Below, piece after piece: positions 23,530-33,895 of a stretch of DNA of 64,000 bases. The DNA is from Pohlia nutans (lineage: Eukaryota; Streptophyta; Bryopsida; Bryales; Mniaceae), in assembly GCA_022496805.1 (NCBI GenBank), contig CM040087.1:8816001-8880000 (forward strand), read 5' to 3'. The translations under genes were made by a program, and so were the position numbers. Within the stretch, counting starts at the first letter, position 1. Each line of letters starts with the position of its first letter. A model generated the notes under the pieces. It saw only the letters and a program-made list of their open reading frames with translations. It ran no database searches and was not told where the DNA came from.

Positions 23530-23930
23530 CACTACCAACTATTAAAAAACCTGACAAGAAAATTATTGCAATCCAAAAAACAATATGCGGATTACCTAAA
23601 AGCACTGCAAACATAATAACTCAACTACCTCATGATTTATTTGGACTAGAAGCCTTCTCTCTAAAAAATGCCTACCTTAGATGCATTGGTGAACAACTTC
23701 GAAATGCACTTAACGACAAAGGGAGACTAGGAATAATATACAAAGGACTAATACAACACATACTTGTTAAAGCCGGCGGTGCCGAAGACATCCCAAGAAT
23801 TAAACACCAAGATTGCATTACATCACCTACAACACGAACATTATTCCTTCTGAAAACAACAGGTGGTATACACCTAAAAAGCACAGAAGAAAACTTTCAA
23901 CTCCACAGGACCGAACTAGAACAAGAATGA
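23530..23930 (+). pseudogene. Reverse transcriptase C-terminal (thumb) remnant
   Basis: The frame contains IIAIQKTICGLPKS and LFGLEAFSLKNAY followed by LNDKGRLGIIYKGL. Helical segments of this kind follow the catalytic palm in LINE reverse transcriptases. No YADD box is present because the copy is 5'-truncated at 23530; the apparent start codon at 23460 lies in host DNA. The frame stops at tandem TGA codons (23928-23933) and remains open in the same frame to 24632. Confidence 0.65.
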
Positions 23931-23933
23931 TGA

Positions 23934-24632
23934 TCTACAGCCATAACCGAACTTCCACACTTAGACCCAAAACTCTCCAATAAATTATTATATAAGTTAA
24001 TGGCACACAATATTTACAAAATAAAACATATCACCCTTCCCAACGGCACAAAACTAATGTCACCAGAAGAATTTAAAATATACTATCAAAATCCAACTAA
24101 AGTAGACAAAAGTGCACTAAACATAGCAAAACAACTCTTTTGTGAACCAAAATGTACTCAAGATTGCCCAAATACATGCCAAATACACTTACCACCCCGC
24201 TCTCTAAAAGAAAAATATAAAATATATAACCACAGAATAATACCAAGAACACCAATAAACCCCGTACAATTCCCTCAACCTCCACAACCACAACAACCAG
24301 CCCCACCACAAAACATAAAAAACGATCCCATAAGATTCCCCATTCGCACAATATTAAACCACAAAACAATTACAACAAAAGACAAATATCAAATATCAAA
24401 AAAATATAACACCTATTTATGCCAATGGATAGACCCAAACCACATAACATTCACTAAATGGTTAGAACAACGCAAACTATTTCCACTAAACCTACCAACA
24501 GTAATACATCACAATCTAAACTTACTTACAAAATACTACACAGAATATCAAAATAGACACTATCAAAATATTATAAACACACAATTTACACCGAACAAAA
24601 TAGAGATACAAGATACATCCCACCCCCAACAA
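23934..24632 (+). pseudogene. Unassigned linker region of the retrotransposon
   Basis: About 230 codons in the frame of the RT remnant. It contains a Cys-rich patch (CEPKCTQDCPNTC, about residues 39-51 of the piece starting at 24000) that could bind zinc, and a Pro/Gln-rich stretch (PQPPQPQQPAPPQ). Beyond these I recognise no domain. It ends at TAA 24633-24635, after which the reading continues in another frame, so a frameshift lies close to 24636. Confidence 0.5.
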
Positions 24633-24637
24633 TAATC

Positions 24638-25615
24638 CCCTACATTAAAACATCCACAATTGAATGTAATCCAGAAAGAGACATAGATACAAACAAGTGC
24701 ACCGTTCAAACACAAAATGACAAAACCCACATATACAACGATACCGGTAAATATATCACCACCATTCCGACTACAAGAATAAAATGGTTATGGAAACAAT
24801 ATAACAACAACAAATACAACATCCACAGACTAATACCTGATATACAAACATTTGAAACAGAAGTAGTCTGGTTATACCAAAGATACGAACACAAAAACAG
24901 CAAAAAAGGCTCAATAAAAACACCACACCATACCATTCCAACTAACATCCTAAACACACTAATAACAACATTTAATATAACACACTCATACTTTTCCTCA
25001 CCAATAACATGTTCCATGAAATCCACCCAATTCTACTCAACATTCGCAAGAGACAAGATTTTTGGCTCACTAGGGACAACCTTTCAATACAAATGGAAAG
25101 GTATCGGATATGCCCACCCAAATGACGCCGAAACAACACAACAAGCAATACATTGGGCAAGACTAGCAGCAAAACAAGACCCTGAAACTGTTACCATTTT
25201 GGCAATTCCAGACACCAACTGGTACCAAAATTTATCACCATACAATGGACCCTTTCCGGACACGCATGCCATTATACATTTCGCCGCGGACACCATTATA
25301 TATGACGAACCAACAATACCACTAGAACCCAACAAAACCCGAACCGAACCACTTGCAATACACATATGGTGTATTCACCATCAAAACAACAATGTTGGCA
25401 CAATCAACCAAATAAACACCATAAACACAATAATAGAAAATTTACAAATTTCGCAATACCATACACAAACAGCACCACCTACACCGCCGAACACAAAAGT
25501 TAACAAAAGCACAAAATGGAACAAACTAATATACCCACTATACAGTAATCCACAAAACATTGACTTAATATCCCTACCAAACTTCAAAATAAACACTACA
25601 CTAAAATTTCTACCA
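24638..25615 (+). pseudogene. PCIF1-like N6-adenine methyltransferase domain in a retrotransposon
   Basis: The frame is open from 24638 to the TAG at 25616. The key block is SYFSSPITCSMKSTQFYS at about 24987-25040, then RDKIFGSLG (about 25049-25075), a gap, HPND (25115-25126) and the hydrophobic strand VTILAIPDTNW (25190-25222). In the PCIF1 (CAPAM) class, which methylates cap-adjacent adenosine in mRNA, the same order occurs: SSPL-C, D-FGS-G, the catalytic NPPF, and a strand ending in W. Here NPPF is replaced by HPND, so this copy is probably inactive, or the family uses a variant site. Assignment rests on motif order that I recall and was not tested by a search. A different Rossmann methyltransferase class remains possible. 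Neighbouring domains confirm that it belongs to the retrotransposon polyprotein. Confidence 0.55.
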
Positions 25616-25618
25616 TAG

Positions 25619-26215
25619 TACAGCTACTACACAGATGGTTCTTTTGTACCGCCAAAAGAAGTTGATGATGGCCATTGGAAAAAAGAAAAAGCAGGATATG
25701 GAATATACAACCCATCTAAGCGAGATGTACAAATATCAAAAAGACTGCCTGGACTACAAACATGCTTCAGAGTAGAACTAATGGCCATACATGAAACACT
25801 TTCACTGATCACCACTAAATATATAAACAAACCTGGACATATCTTTAGAGATTGCCTTAACTGTATACACGTTCTAAACACACAACTAAAACACCCAACC
25901 CAACAAAACAACCACGCCGATAAAACCATATTAAAAGAAATGGTAGAAATGCTAAAAAAGCGAACACAACCCACCACAATATACAAAGTTAAAGCACACG
26001 CTAAAATCAACAGAAATGAACACGCAGAGCAACTCGCAAAAGAAGGTACCATGAAAAGAAGTTATCAATTTGCAGCAAATTCATACGAATTTGCTCATAC
26101 CACACCTTATTACTTCCAAAAAGACACATGGCCCGGTCGTAACAAGCGACGAGACAAAGGTCCAGTTAGATGTTTGGAAGAATACATAAAGAAATATGAC
26201 CATGAAAACAACCTA
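25619..26215 (+). pseudogene. RNase H domain of the retrotransposon
   Basis: Same frame as the methyltransferase, separated by one TAG (25616-25618). Visible RNase HI motifs: YYTDGSF (Asp at 25634-25636), FRVELMAIHETL (Glu), FRDCLNCIHVL (third acidic residue) and YKVKAHAKINRNEHAEQLAK (conserved His and Asn; the final Asp is Glu). The fold would remove RNA from RNA-DNA hybrids during element replication. The frame ends at TAA 26216-26218, and the next part continues in that frame (ILAEVFPNINKW) before a shift near 26411. Confidence 0.85.
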
Positions 26216-26412
26216 TAAATACTGGCAGAAGTCTTTCCCAATATTAACAAATGGACAACAAACTCTATAATAGATAATGAAATGTCCAATGACTTTTGGA
26301 ATAATCCAGAAATAACAGACGCACAAAAAACAAGCATACTAAAATTTAGAACCGGTCAATATATGGGTAACGCTAGAAAACAATTAATTTTCGGCATACA
26401 AAGATTCCCCTA

Positions 26413-27050
26413 AAAACATGCCCCATTTGTAACTCACAAGATGCAGATACATGGCTATATGTACTTTTACTATGCAAACAACACCATATACACGCACTAA
26501 GAACCAAAAGACACAACAAAGCGGTGTGGGAATTAAGAAAGTTAATATTATCCTCTAATAAATCAAGATGCTACACTCTCATGAATGCGGGCACATTCAA
26601 CAATAATCCACAAGAAAACACAGTTCCTCCATGGTTATTACCATGTACTTGTGATCAACAACGGTGTCAATGTAATGCCAGATTCAAACCAGATATACTA
26701 TGCATCAAAGGCCTCCCATACCAAAGCCCACCTCCTCTAAACTCCGATGATAACCTAACCATACAATTTATAGAATTCACATACACAAACGACAAATTTT
26801 CACCAGAAACAATTGGCAAGAAAATTATTAAATACCAACCTTTAATTAATACATCATACAACAAGGTTGGAAAGTAGATCCTATCGTAGTCATTACAGTT
26901 AGAGCCAGAGGAACCACACATGTCCCCTCAATGAAACAACTAGAAACAAAATTCAACATATGTGAAACCTCCATAAAACACACATTCAAAACAATAAATA
27001 ACATTGCCATACAGTATGCCGGATCTATCCTTTACACAAAAGACGTATAG
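26413..27050 (+). pseudogene. Zinc finger and restriction-like endonuclease domain of the retrotransposon
   Basis: The frame begins KTCPICNSQDADTW and has a further Cys at the end of YVLLLC, then HHIHALRTKRHN: a CCHC-like finger in which the usual His before LL is Tyr. It is followed by CTCDQQRCQC, then FKPDILCIKG and IQFIEFTYTND with KKIIKYQPL, which resembles the PD-(D/E)-K core of restriction-like endonucleases at the C-terminus of R2-type LINEs. A frameshift near 26870 moves to the frame GWKVDPIVVITVRARG, which reads to TAG at about 27048. The enzyme would nick the target site for target-primed reverse transcription. Confidence 0.65.
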
Positions 27051-27567
27051 AGAATAATCAACCAATACGAACAAAATAGTACAATAAAAGAGGGAGGGTA
27101 GTGGTGAAAACTACTGCTAGCCACTCTTTCAAACAACTAGCTCAACTTGTCTCAAGGGATAGGACGGGCCGGTTGGTTGGTACAACTTTCCTGCCATGAT
27201 AACTCACTAGCAGCACCAAGCCATGTGCATCACACCACTGCTCAACGAGCCCAATTGGTTTCGAACCTGGACCACATAAATGTGATACAACCCCCCTCAC
27301 CAACCAACCAAAGAACTCATGACTTGGTGATAATACTTTGCTCTAGACATACCTTTATGCAAACTAGCACTCAACCATCATTACTTCGCTTTTTTCCTTT
27401 GTTACTGTTACTGTTACTTTGTTTTGGTTACTATAATGCCCATCCTCGAAAGGGGAGAGTAGTATTGTTCCAATGTCCCTTTGTCCGGTGGGCATCGGGT
27501 CATTGACATTACGAACGGACACTTTATTCACGCCGGCCTTGCAATAGGGTCGGTGATTCTATCTATC
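27051..27567 (+). mobile_element. Retrotransposon 3' UTR and tail
   Basis: Non-coding. From about 27425 it matches the SINE tail (minus strand of about 12290-12410) and the fragment at 5841-5940. It ends in ATTCTATCTATC. A GGTTTCGAACC box near 27259 resembles a Pol III B box, but I see no convincing tRNA-like structure here. Confidence 0.7.
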
Positions 27568-27723
27568 TAGAACAAGAAAAATGCCAGGTGTCAGAACTGA
27601 ATTTCCACGTCAGATTTTGAAATGTCCAGGTCACCCTGGTCATATGTTCTGAACAGCCGTGTGTGATTGATTGGGAACAGGGTTCGCACGTTCCCCTGTT
27701 CCCCGACTGCAATATGGTGGCGG

Positions 27724-27732
27724 AAACCCTAA
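27724..27732 (+). promoter_or_regulatory. telo-box upstream of RPL35A copy 1
   Basis: AAACCCTAA lies 98 bp upstream of the ATG at 27830. This box is strongly enriched in promoters and 5' UTRs of plant ribosomal-protein genes and supports coordinated expression in growing cells. The same box is at 52188-52196 for copy 2. Confidence 0.7.
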
Positions 27733-27829
27733 ATCCCAGTTCTCTTTGGGTCCGCTCTCGCTCGCCTTCCCGGTACTCGCTCCCGATTGCCCGAGCCAGC
27801 ACTTCCGGCGAGATTGTCATCTTCCAGAT

Positions 27830-29284
27830 ATGGTGGAACACAAGGGTGAACGCGTCAGGTTGTTTCTCGCTTCACGCACTTTCTAATGATCTCTTTCTCG
27901 CAACGATTGGTGCACTGTGACAGCCGCGCCTTGCCATGGGACTACAATCTTAATGCAACCGTTTGACAGCTTTAAAGAGTGGGTTTAGAGCATAGTAAGA
28001 CGCCCGGGACTGAGAAAACCCTAGAAATTTCCTCTGATATGTTGATATTTGGTGCATTTGAACAGGTTGTACGTGCGAGGGACCATCCTCGGGTATAAAA
28101 GGTACGCATAGTTTCATTTTCTACTGTCATGCTGTTCAGTTTTTTTGGTCCACATTTCGTTTGATTTTGCAGCAATGATTTTCTTCACACCATGTTTGAA
28201 AGCTCTGCTAGAAGGAGTTTCGGAGAGAATGTTTCAATTACATCAGACGCTGCTTACTGTCCGAAGATGACCTGTGCGGACGTTTGAGAACCTTAAAAGT
28301 ATTTGAGGCCTGTTTATAACATGTCAGAACTTTATGTAAATGTGCTTTGGGAGTGATGTGACCGTTATGGAGGCTTCGAGATGCACGGTTGCAGAATTTG
28401 TAAGAGTTTTGGTTTTGTTGATGCAGGTCCAAATCCAACCAGTACCCGAGCACCTCGCTCATGCAGATTGAGGGTGTGAACACATCCGAGGAGGTGAACT
28501 GGTACCTCGGAAAGAGGCTGGCGTACGTGTACAAGGCCAAGACCAAGAAGAATGGATCCCAGTTCCGCTGCGTGTGGGGCAAGGTTGCCCGCCCCCACGG
28601 TAGCAGTGGAGTAGTCCGCGCTCGGTTCAGGAGCAATCTGCCCCCTTCATCCCTGGTATGTTTTCTCACCCTAATTTATCTTCTCATCTGCTGTTCCTGT
28701 GCACTGCCTTTTCTAGGGCAGAAACAGTTCGGATGTTGATTTTCTGAGATTCCCGGGGGTTAGGGTTTGTACTCGTAAAGAATTGTAAGATACCGTGGTC
28801 TTGCGGATTGTGCATCTTTCACCCTGTGTCAGAATATGTTCCGGTCGCGTATGATGTTTGCGCTTTGGAACCTGTTGAGGCAGGGGATCCATTTGGGCGG
28901 TTTCCATTATCAGAATGGATAGTGTCTTGGTGGTCTTGTTCCTGTTTTGGAGAGGATTCCAATGCACTGAGATATGCATTATTTGGATACTGTATGAAAA
29001 CGTGATGAATTGTTAAAGTAGGACCTAGACTGAACTTGGACCATGAGTATTACATATTTGAGGGATCACAAAGAATCGGCTTTGATGCGGTAGAACTTTC
29101 ATTTGTTACAACGCATGTGTTTGGATGACACTTGCATCGGGAAGAGGTGATTGGAAAGAGAGTCCTACGAAAATAGGTTACCTCCCTTGGTATTTCAGAT
29201 CCTTCTAGAAGTTTAATTATCTGTGATGTTTTTGTCGTGCAGGGTGCCAGAGTGAGGGTGTTCATGTATCCCAGCCGCATCTAA
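27830..29284 (+). CDS. RPL35A: 60S ribosomal protein L35a (eL33), copy 1, 4 exons
   Basis: Exons 27830-27858, 28066-28101, 28427-28655, 29243-29284, all with GT-AG introns, joining to 111 residues, the normal length. The product starts [20 protein letters not shown], includes [20 protein letters not shown] and [16 protein letters not shown], and ends [13 protein letters not shown], diagnostic of eL33, a component of the cytosolic large ribosomal subunit. The start is supported because the 29-nt first exon encodes the conserved basic N-terminus and splices in phase. A telo-box lies upstream. The mirror copy at 50636-52090 encodes the same protein, and its introns are almost identical. The LINE at 23530-27567 ends 263 bp upstream of the ATG, so the local promoter may differ from that of copy 2. 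Confidence 0.97.
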
Positions 29285-29803
29285 ACAGGTAAAGCTTTTG
29301 GGGCATTTTGCATATTAAAAACAAAGCGAACTGTCTGTTTCTGAATCCTTATTCTGACTCTGTAGCGGTTTAGGGTTTTTTTAGTCACCTTTGTTTGAGC
29401 AAACATGTGGACTATTGGAGTCTCACTGATCGTTTGTACCACTTGGAACAAATGCAGGGCCCTGGAGAGCAATCCGCAGTTTTGAGGCGGAGATGGTAGA
29501 TGAGTTTTTGGATATAGGAATCTAGAAGAGAGTTGGTGACTTGTCAGCTGCAAGCATTTGGGGAGCCAAGCTGGTGCCTGAGGGTACGCTCTGTTTGAGA
29601 GTTCTGTATGCATTATTGACATCAAACGATCTCTCAGAGCTGGCGATTGTTATTTCATGGTGAACTATCATATTGACAGAACCAAATTTTGAATATTGAT
29701 TTTCCAATGCCTTGGGGTACCGGTAGGGAGTAGAATGGGTATGCTTGATATAACTTGACAGGCGCATCGGAAGCAACAATGGTTGTGAATCCAACATAAT
29801 CGA
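29285..29803. other. RPL35A downstream flank inside the near-identical block
   Basis: Matches 50117-50635 inverted without net indel (coordinates sum to 79920). The antisense frames here are conserved only because the DNA is. At 29803/50117 arm identity drops, and this is taken as the inner palindrome boundary. Confidence 0.75.
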
Positions 29804-30515
29804 CGGTAATGCATGATTGTCTCCCTAACGTATTGACAGTTAAACTTTCTTTTGTCACCGTCACGTGTGAAGTCTTGAACTTTTTTAGACGTCCTCAAGC
29901 GACAGTGAAAGAGTAAGGTAATTCCGAAAGCATACCTATTCAACGCGTTTATTCGCGTTTGATCAGGTCACTGTGGAATGAGTATTGATCCTCAATTCTT
30001 TGAGAGTTTTTGTGGGGATTCTACTCTTTGTAACAAAGGTGGGATGTAAATTAAAAGATACAATCATGCGAAGGTGAAAAACCTAACTGCGGGTAGCTCC
30101 TGGAAATTTTCATACATTGAGCTATGCATCTAAAGTTTGCACACAATTAGAGACTGTACTTCGCATTTTCGGCATTTTCATAAAGTTTCAAATGTAGTCA
30201 GCATGCCAGAAAAAAAGGTGCAACCAACTTTGAAGCTTAAAACTTACTATTGAAAAATCCTGAACGGTTGAAAATTTGTAGGTTGTACTAAATTTAAGTT
30301 GCTTGAAATATCCTATGGATGGATTGGTCAAAAAGCTCATAGATAAAAAAATATTTGTTTTTTAAGTGCTTTGAGAGGAACATAGTTGTGGTCCTTAAAG
30401 GGTTACGGGCTAGTTGTTTATACAGTTCACTCTCTAGATTGTTTTGGATTTTTTCTTTGTTCTACCTTAACTAAATGTAGGCCATGAAAATGAGTTCTAT
30501 TGCACTTTAGCTTAA

Positions 30516-31317
30516 CCCTTTAGTGCCCAGCAGACCACTTTATGGTCACTGCGACGTTCGGAATGCAAATAGAAGAGAATCCGTGAAGAATTGGAACTTC
30601 AGTTTTGAAGTTCAGATTACGCCATATACATTACACACCTTCCAGACAAAAAATATTTCAATTTGGAATTGTACAACTATCGAAATACCTATCATCAAAA
30701 CACGAAAATACTGCAAATACTTGAAAATACAGTAAATACTTACAAATACAACACATGTATTATGCAGTATTTCTTGTGTTTGGAAGTTTGTTATCTTGTT
30801 TTATTTTTTTGAATCGTGTTCTCTTCTTCATCTTCCATTAGTGTGTGTAATCCGATCTTGACTAATGTACCCACCCCTGTCAATTTTCAACGTATAAAAT
30901 TTTGTCCTAACCGTATATGGATAAGTCACTTTCACTTATAAAATTCACAATAATTATGTGTGAGTCTATTCTTGACATGAAAGATTGCAACGGAGAGGTG
31001 TTGACATAGGGCATAGCTGAACTTCTTTACTTTTAATTTTGAAAATTTAACCCAAATTCTATTTAACTTTGAAGTCACACACCCCCCAAAATCTCATTTT
31101 TGAGCGTGCATTATACAGTTCAAATACATACTATAATCTTCCAATCCCACCATTGGATGATTCTCAAATTTTAATAAAATGTGTGCTCTCTAGTTGAGAA
31201 TAAAATTGTACGGCTACTTTCTAATTTAATCCATTCTATTTTAGGTAGTCTCAATCACAGTGGGAAAAACCACTGAAATCCAGTGCTCCTTGCTACAGTA
31301 CCCTGGGCACTAAAGGG
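30516..31317 (+). mobile_element. piggyBac-like TTAA MITE, family G
   Basis: TTAA is at 30512-30515 and 31318-31321. The 16-bp termini CCCTTTAGTGCCCAG(C/G) are nearly identical and inverted. The left end has the hairpin GACCACTTTATGGTC. The largest member here (802 bp), non-coding. Confidence 0.8.
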
Positions 31318-31369
31318 TTAACTAATAAAATGAAGCTTATAAAGTGGCTAGTTTTGACCAATATGTGCG

Positions 31370-31655
31370 AAGGACCGAAAAGGAAAGAATAAAGCCTCAA
31401 GGCTAATATACAGCTGCATACAAAATTTGCATACAAAATTAGAGCATCTCCACCAGGTGCGTGGCCGGAACAGTGCCCTGCAGACCCTTTCCCAGTGCAT
31501 TCGGAGCAACTGGTGGAGATGCTCTTAGTCTCAGTTGTTATACATGCTTATATATTCAATGAAGGACCGAAAAGGAAAGAATAAAGCCTCAGGGCTAATA
31601 TACAGCTGCATACAAAATTAGTCTCAGTTGTTATACATGCTTATATATTGAATTC
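31370..31655 (+). repeat. Tandem duplication of about 100 bp, first copy interrupted by a MITE
   Basis: GAAGGACCGAAAAGGAAAGA through GTTATACATGCTTATATATT occurs twice in tandem (about 31370-31560 and 31560-31652). The first copy contains the 83-bp element at 31442-31524, and the second is uninterrupted. Confidence 0.85.
31442..31524. mobile_element. 83-bp PIF/Harbinger MITE (GAGCATCTCCACC) with empty site next door
   Basis: TIRs are GAGCATCTCCACCA and its inverted copy, with TTA at 31439-31441 and 31525-31527. The tandem copy at about 31618 has one TTA between the same flanks, which proves the 3-bp duplication. Confidence 0.9.
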
Positions 31656-31798
31656 AAATAGCCCCAAGTTGGAATTTATGGTCATACATGGAGTCTACAA
31701 TTTCAATATAGTCCGTGAGCATGTGTATTTTATATATGCTTATATATAAATGCACACATACATTTAAATGTAGACCAAGAAATTGTATAAGAAGCTAA

Positions 31799-32267
31799 GA
31801 GCATCCGCACCGGGGCTCGCCATACCCGGCCGCAACAGGGTATTGCGGGCCCGGGCTCCAATTTCTGCCTCACCGTGGCCCGTGCAATTTATTTTTTCCT
31901 TCCGGCCTCGCTAAATCTTCTCCTCAACTCGCTAGTTTCCAGAGTGTGTGTATTTCTTCCCCGCGCCCAGAACACGGAGTACAGAGACATCGATCCTGCT
32001 GCATTCATGACTACGGGCTATTTTTGAAACCGGTGACTGTACTCCAAGCTCTGCCGTGTGCCAATTTGGGACCATGACTCGTGTGTCAGAAAGTTTGCTA
32101 AATGTGTTCTTGTTCTCATTCGAAATTTAGTTCGCTCCGCAGCGCCTTGTCAAACCTCTAGCGCGCATGGGTGAGGGAGTCGAAATTTGCCGAGTCACAG
32201 GAGGTTCAGAAGGCCTTGTAAAACCCCTTTGGCGCGTCTAGCATTCTGCGCAGGGGTGCGGATGCTC
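31799..32267. mobile_element. PIF/Harbinger-type MITE (GAGCATCCGCACC family), copy 2
   Basis: TIRs GAGCATCCGCACC; TAA at 31796-31798 and 32268-32270. GC-rich 469-bp body related to 2389-2802, sharing the CCCGGCCGCAACAGGGT segment in inverted form. Confidence 0.8.
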
Positions 32268-32714
32268 TAATTCAACGTCAAGTTGAAAAGAGTTTATAAG
32301 ACAGTGTAAGAGAAGAGAACGATGTGGGAGAGGTAAGGTAATAAAATGTGAAACTAGGATGTACCGTAGTAGAAAGGCAGGGTCGGCACTTTCATGTCGA
32401 ATAATTAATTAAAGTTTGAAATGTGAAGGTCGGCACTTTCAAAAATAATTATTAAAAATTCGGTTATTAATAGCTATTGTTAATTTTTTCAGGCGGCTAA
32501 CTATTTTATTTAATTTTTGTCTACAATTTTCATTGAGTGTTATGTTTTCATCCATTTTCGGCGAAAATGGTCCAAATTGGAACGATGAGTTGAATGAGCA
32601 TTCTCTTTTTATTTGTGTTTGGTTCAGTGCGTAAGAAAGAGCTCTTTCTTTCTTTGTAAGTTTCATACTCTGATTGTGGTTTAGAGTGCTCTTGGTACTT
32701 GTTTTGTTGTGGCT

Positions 32715-33895
32715 ATGGCTCCTACTCAAAAACGAATAGATTTGGGGTTTTTTGCCCCTATCAATAAGGAGGAAATAGAGAGGAGATCAGAGTTGGAGTT
32801 TGTCGTTTTGAATAACAAGTTGGAGAAAGAACGATCCATAAGCAAGCATGCACTTCCAAAGCGACCGGTGGAGAGGCCAAAGAAGGAGGGAACCGCGCCA
32901 TTTTTGAAGCCAAAGGTCGAGCAGATGAAGCCTCTCGTTTCAAAACCAAGGGGCAGCTATAAAAATTGGTTTACTCCTTCCTTTGGCCTCCTATTTTCAA
33001 AGCAATGCAACAAGCTAAGAATATTACGAATGCATTGATGTACTTGAGGGCAGCTTATAGACAACCGAGATCCTTACATAGCCCCTATGACTATCTTGCA
33101 AGGAACACAATGTACGAGTGGTTCCATCTTAATGGCGATCTCAAAGAAAATTACAAGCGTTGTGTGGAACTTGGCATGTATTTTATCAAGGCCTTACAAC
33201 ACTGCCCTATACTCACTGATTATCCCGCCCTTAAAGATGAGATTTCCAATGTGCTAAGAAAGCAACGTGCTGGAGGTCAACCACTCTGCGCTGTTATCAT
33301 GCAACCCTTGATAAAAGCCCTTATCCAAAAGCCTGAGCCTCAATTACTTGAGAATGAAAAATTTAAACTTTCTACCAAGTGGACAAAGGCTTTTGTCAAG
33401 TCTGAACTAAATTGGAGTTATCGTGCTGCAACAACGACTGCAAGGAAACTTCCAGACGACTTTGAATTGCAAGGATTGACTATGGCACAAAGGTGAGCTT
33501 ATTTGATTAAGGTTCACAACATTCCTAATTCTCTTGTTGTGAACAGTGATCAAACTGGTATTCATCTGGTACCTACAAGAGGAGCAAGAACATAGGATAC
33601 TAAGGGGATTAAACAAGTAAATGTTCAAGGACTAGAGGACAAAAGACAAGTGACTGTAGTTGTTTCCTCTGCCGCTACCGGAAAAGTTTTACCTTTTCAA
33701 GTTGTCTTTTAAGGACTTACTTCTCGATCTTTACCACCATTGAACGATGGTAGACATGAGAGTTTGGACACACACTTTCAAAAGTTGAGAAACTCTCCAG
33801 TCTCCACTTGTAATGGTACAGCTTCCATGGCTTCAATCCGTGGAATGGCAACGAAAAAATAAGTCTCCATGCAACAACATTCTTGGTAAGTATCA
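32715..33895 (+). pseudogene. Decayed pogo/Tigger-like DDE transposase
   Basis: It starts at ATG 32715 (MAPTQKRIDLGFFAPINKEE). A frameshift near 32960 moves to a second frame, which stays open to TGA 33494-33496 and reads on in the same frame as IKVHNIPNSLVVNSDQTGIH. That NSDQTG box is the first catalytic Asp of DDE_1 (pogo/Tigger) transposases. Next come KRQVTVVVSS and GKVLPFQVVF. Stops at 33494, 33593 and 33708 replace positions where the family normally has Arg, Trp and Gln, consistent with C-to-T decay. The second and third catalytic residues are missing, so it is truncated at about 33.9 kb. I could not find TIRs. Confidence 0.75.

Larger units (their letters stand above)
23530..27567 (+). 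mobile_element. 5'-truncated non-LTR retrotransposon with methyltransferase, RNase H and restriction-like endonuclease
   Basis: A 4.04-kb insertion flanked by TAGAGCAAGAAA (23518-23529) and TAGAACAAGAAA (27568-27579), a 12-bp target-site duplication with one mismatch. The right palindrome arm has the empty site near 52340-52352. Domains in order: RT thumb remnant (23530-23930), unassigned linker (23934-24632), PCIF1-like methyltransferase (about 24638-25615), RNase H (25619-26215), CCHC-like zinc finger and restriction-like endonuclease (about 26413-27050), then a 3' UTR ending in TCTATCTATC rather than poly(A). The catalytic RT palm is missing. The frame is broken by several stops and frameshifts, so it is a dead copy. 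The coding strand is very rich in A and C. The tail is shared with the SINE at 12283-12645. Confidence 0.85.
11700..29803 (+). repeat. Left arm of a large imperfect palindrome
   Basis: Sequence from about 11.8 kb to 29803 recurs inverted between 50117 and the window end. Anchors, left to right arm: 12110-12120 with 63579-63589; about 13254-13380 with 62985-63070; 13780-13830 with 62390-62440; the PRCP gene; 20320-20390 with about 55700-55770; 23400-23440 with about 53240-53290; the RPL35A gene. Coordinates sum to exactly 79920 across RPL35A and to 75888-75894 across PRCP. Arm-specific insertions (the LINE and several MITEs) explain the changes. The outer limit on the left is not sharp, and the right arm leaves the window. 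Confidence 0.9.

Noticed and set aside
23928..23933. Tandem TGA as selenocysteine or alternative-code readthrough
   Set aside because: The element also has TAG and TAA stops and frameshifts. Host genes use TGA and TAA as normal terminators. Decay is the simpler explanation.
28238..28669. Antisense 143-codon frame, conserved in both arms (51251-51682)
   Set aside because: It overlaps RPL35A exon 3 and introns on the opposite strand. Its conservation follows from the near-identical DNA of the arms.
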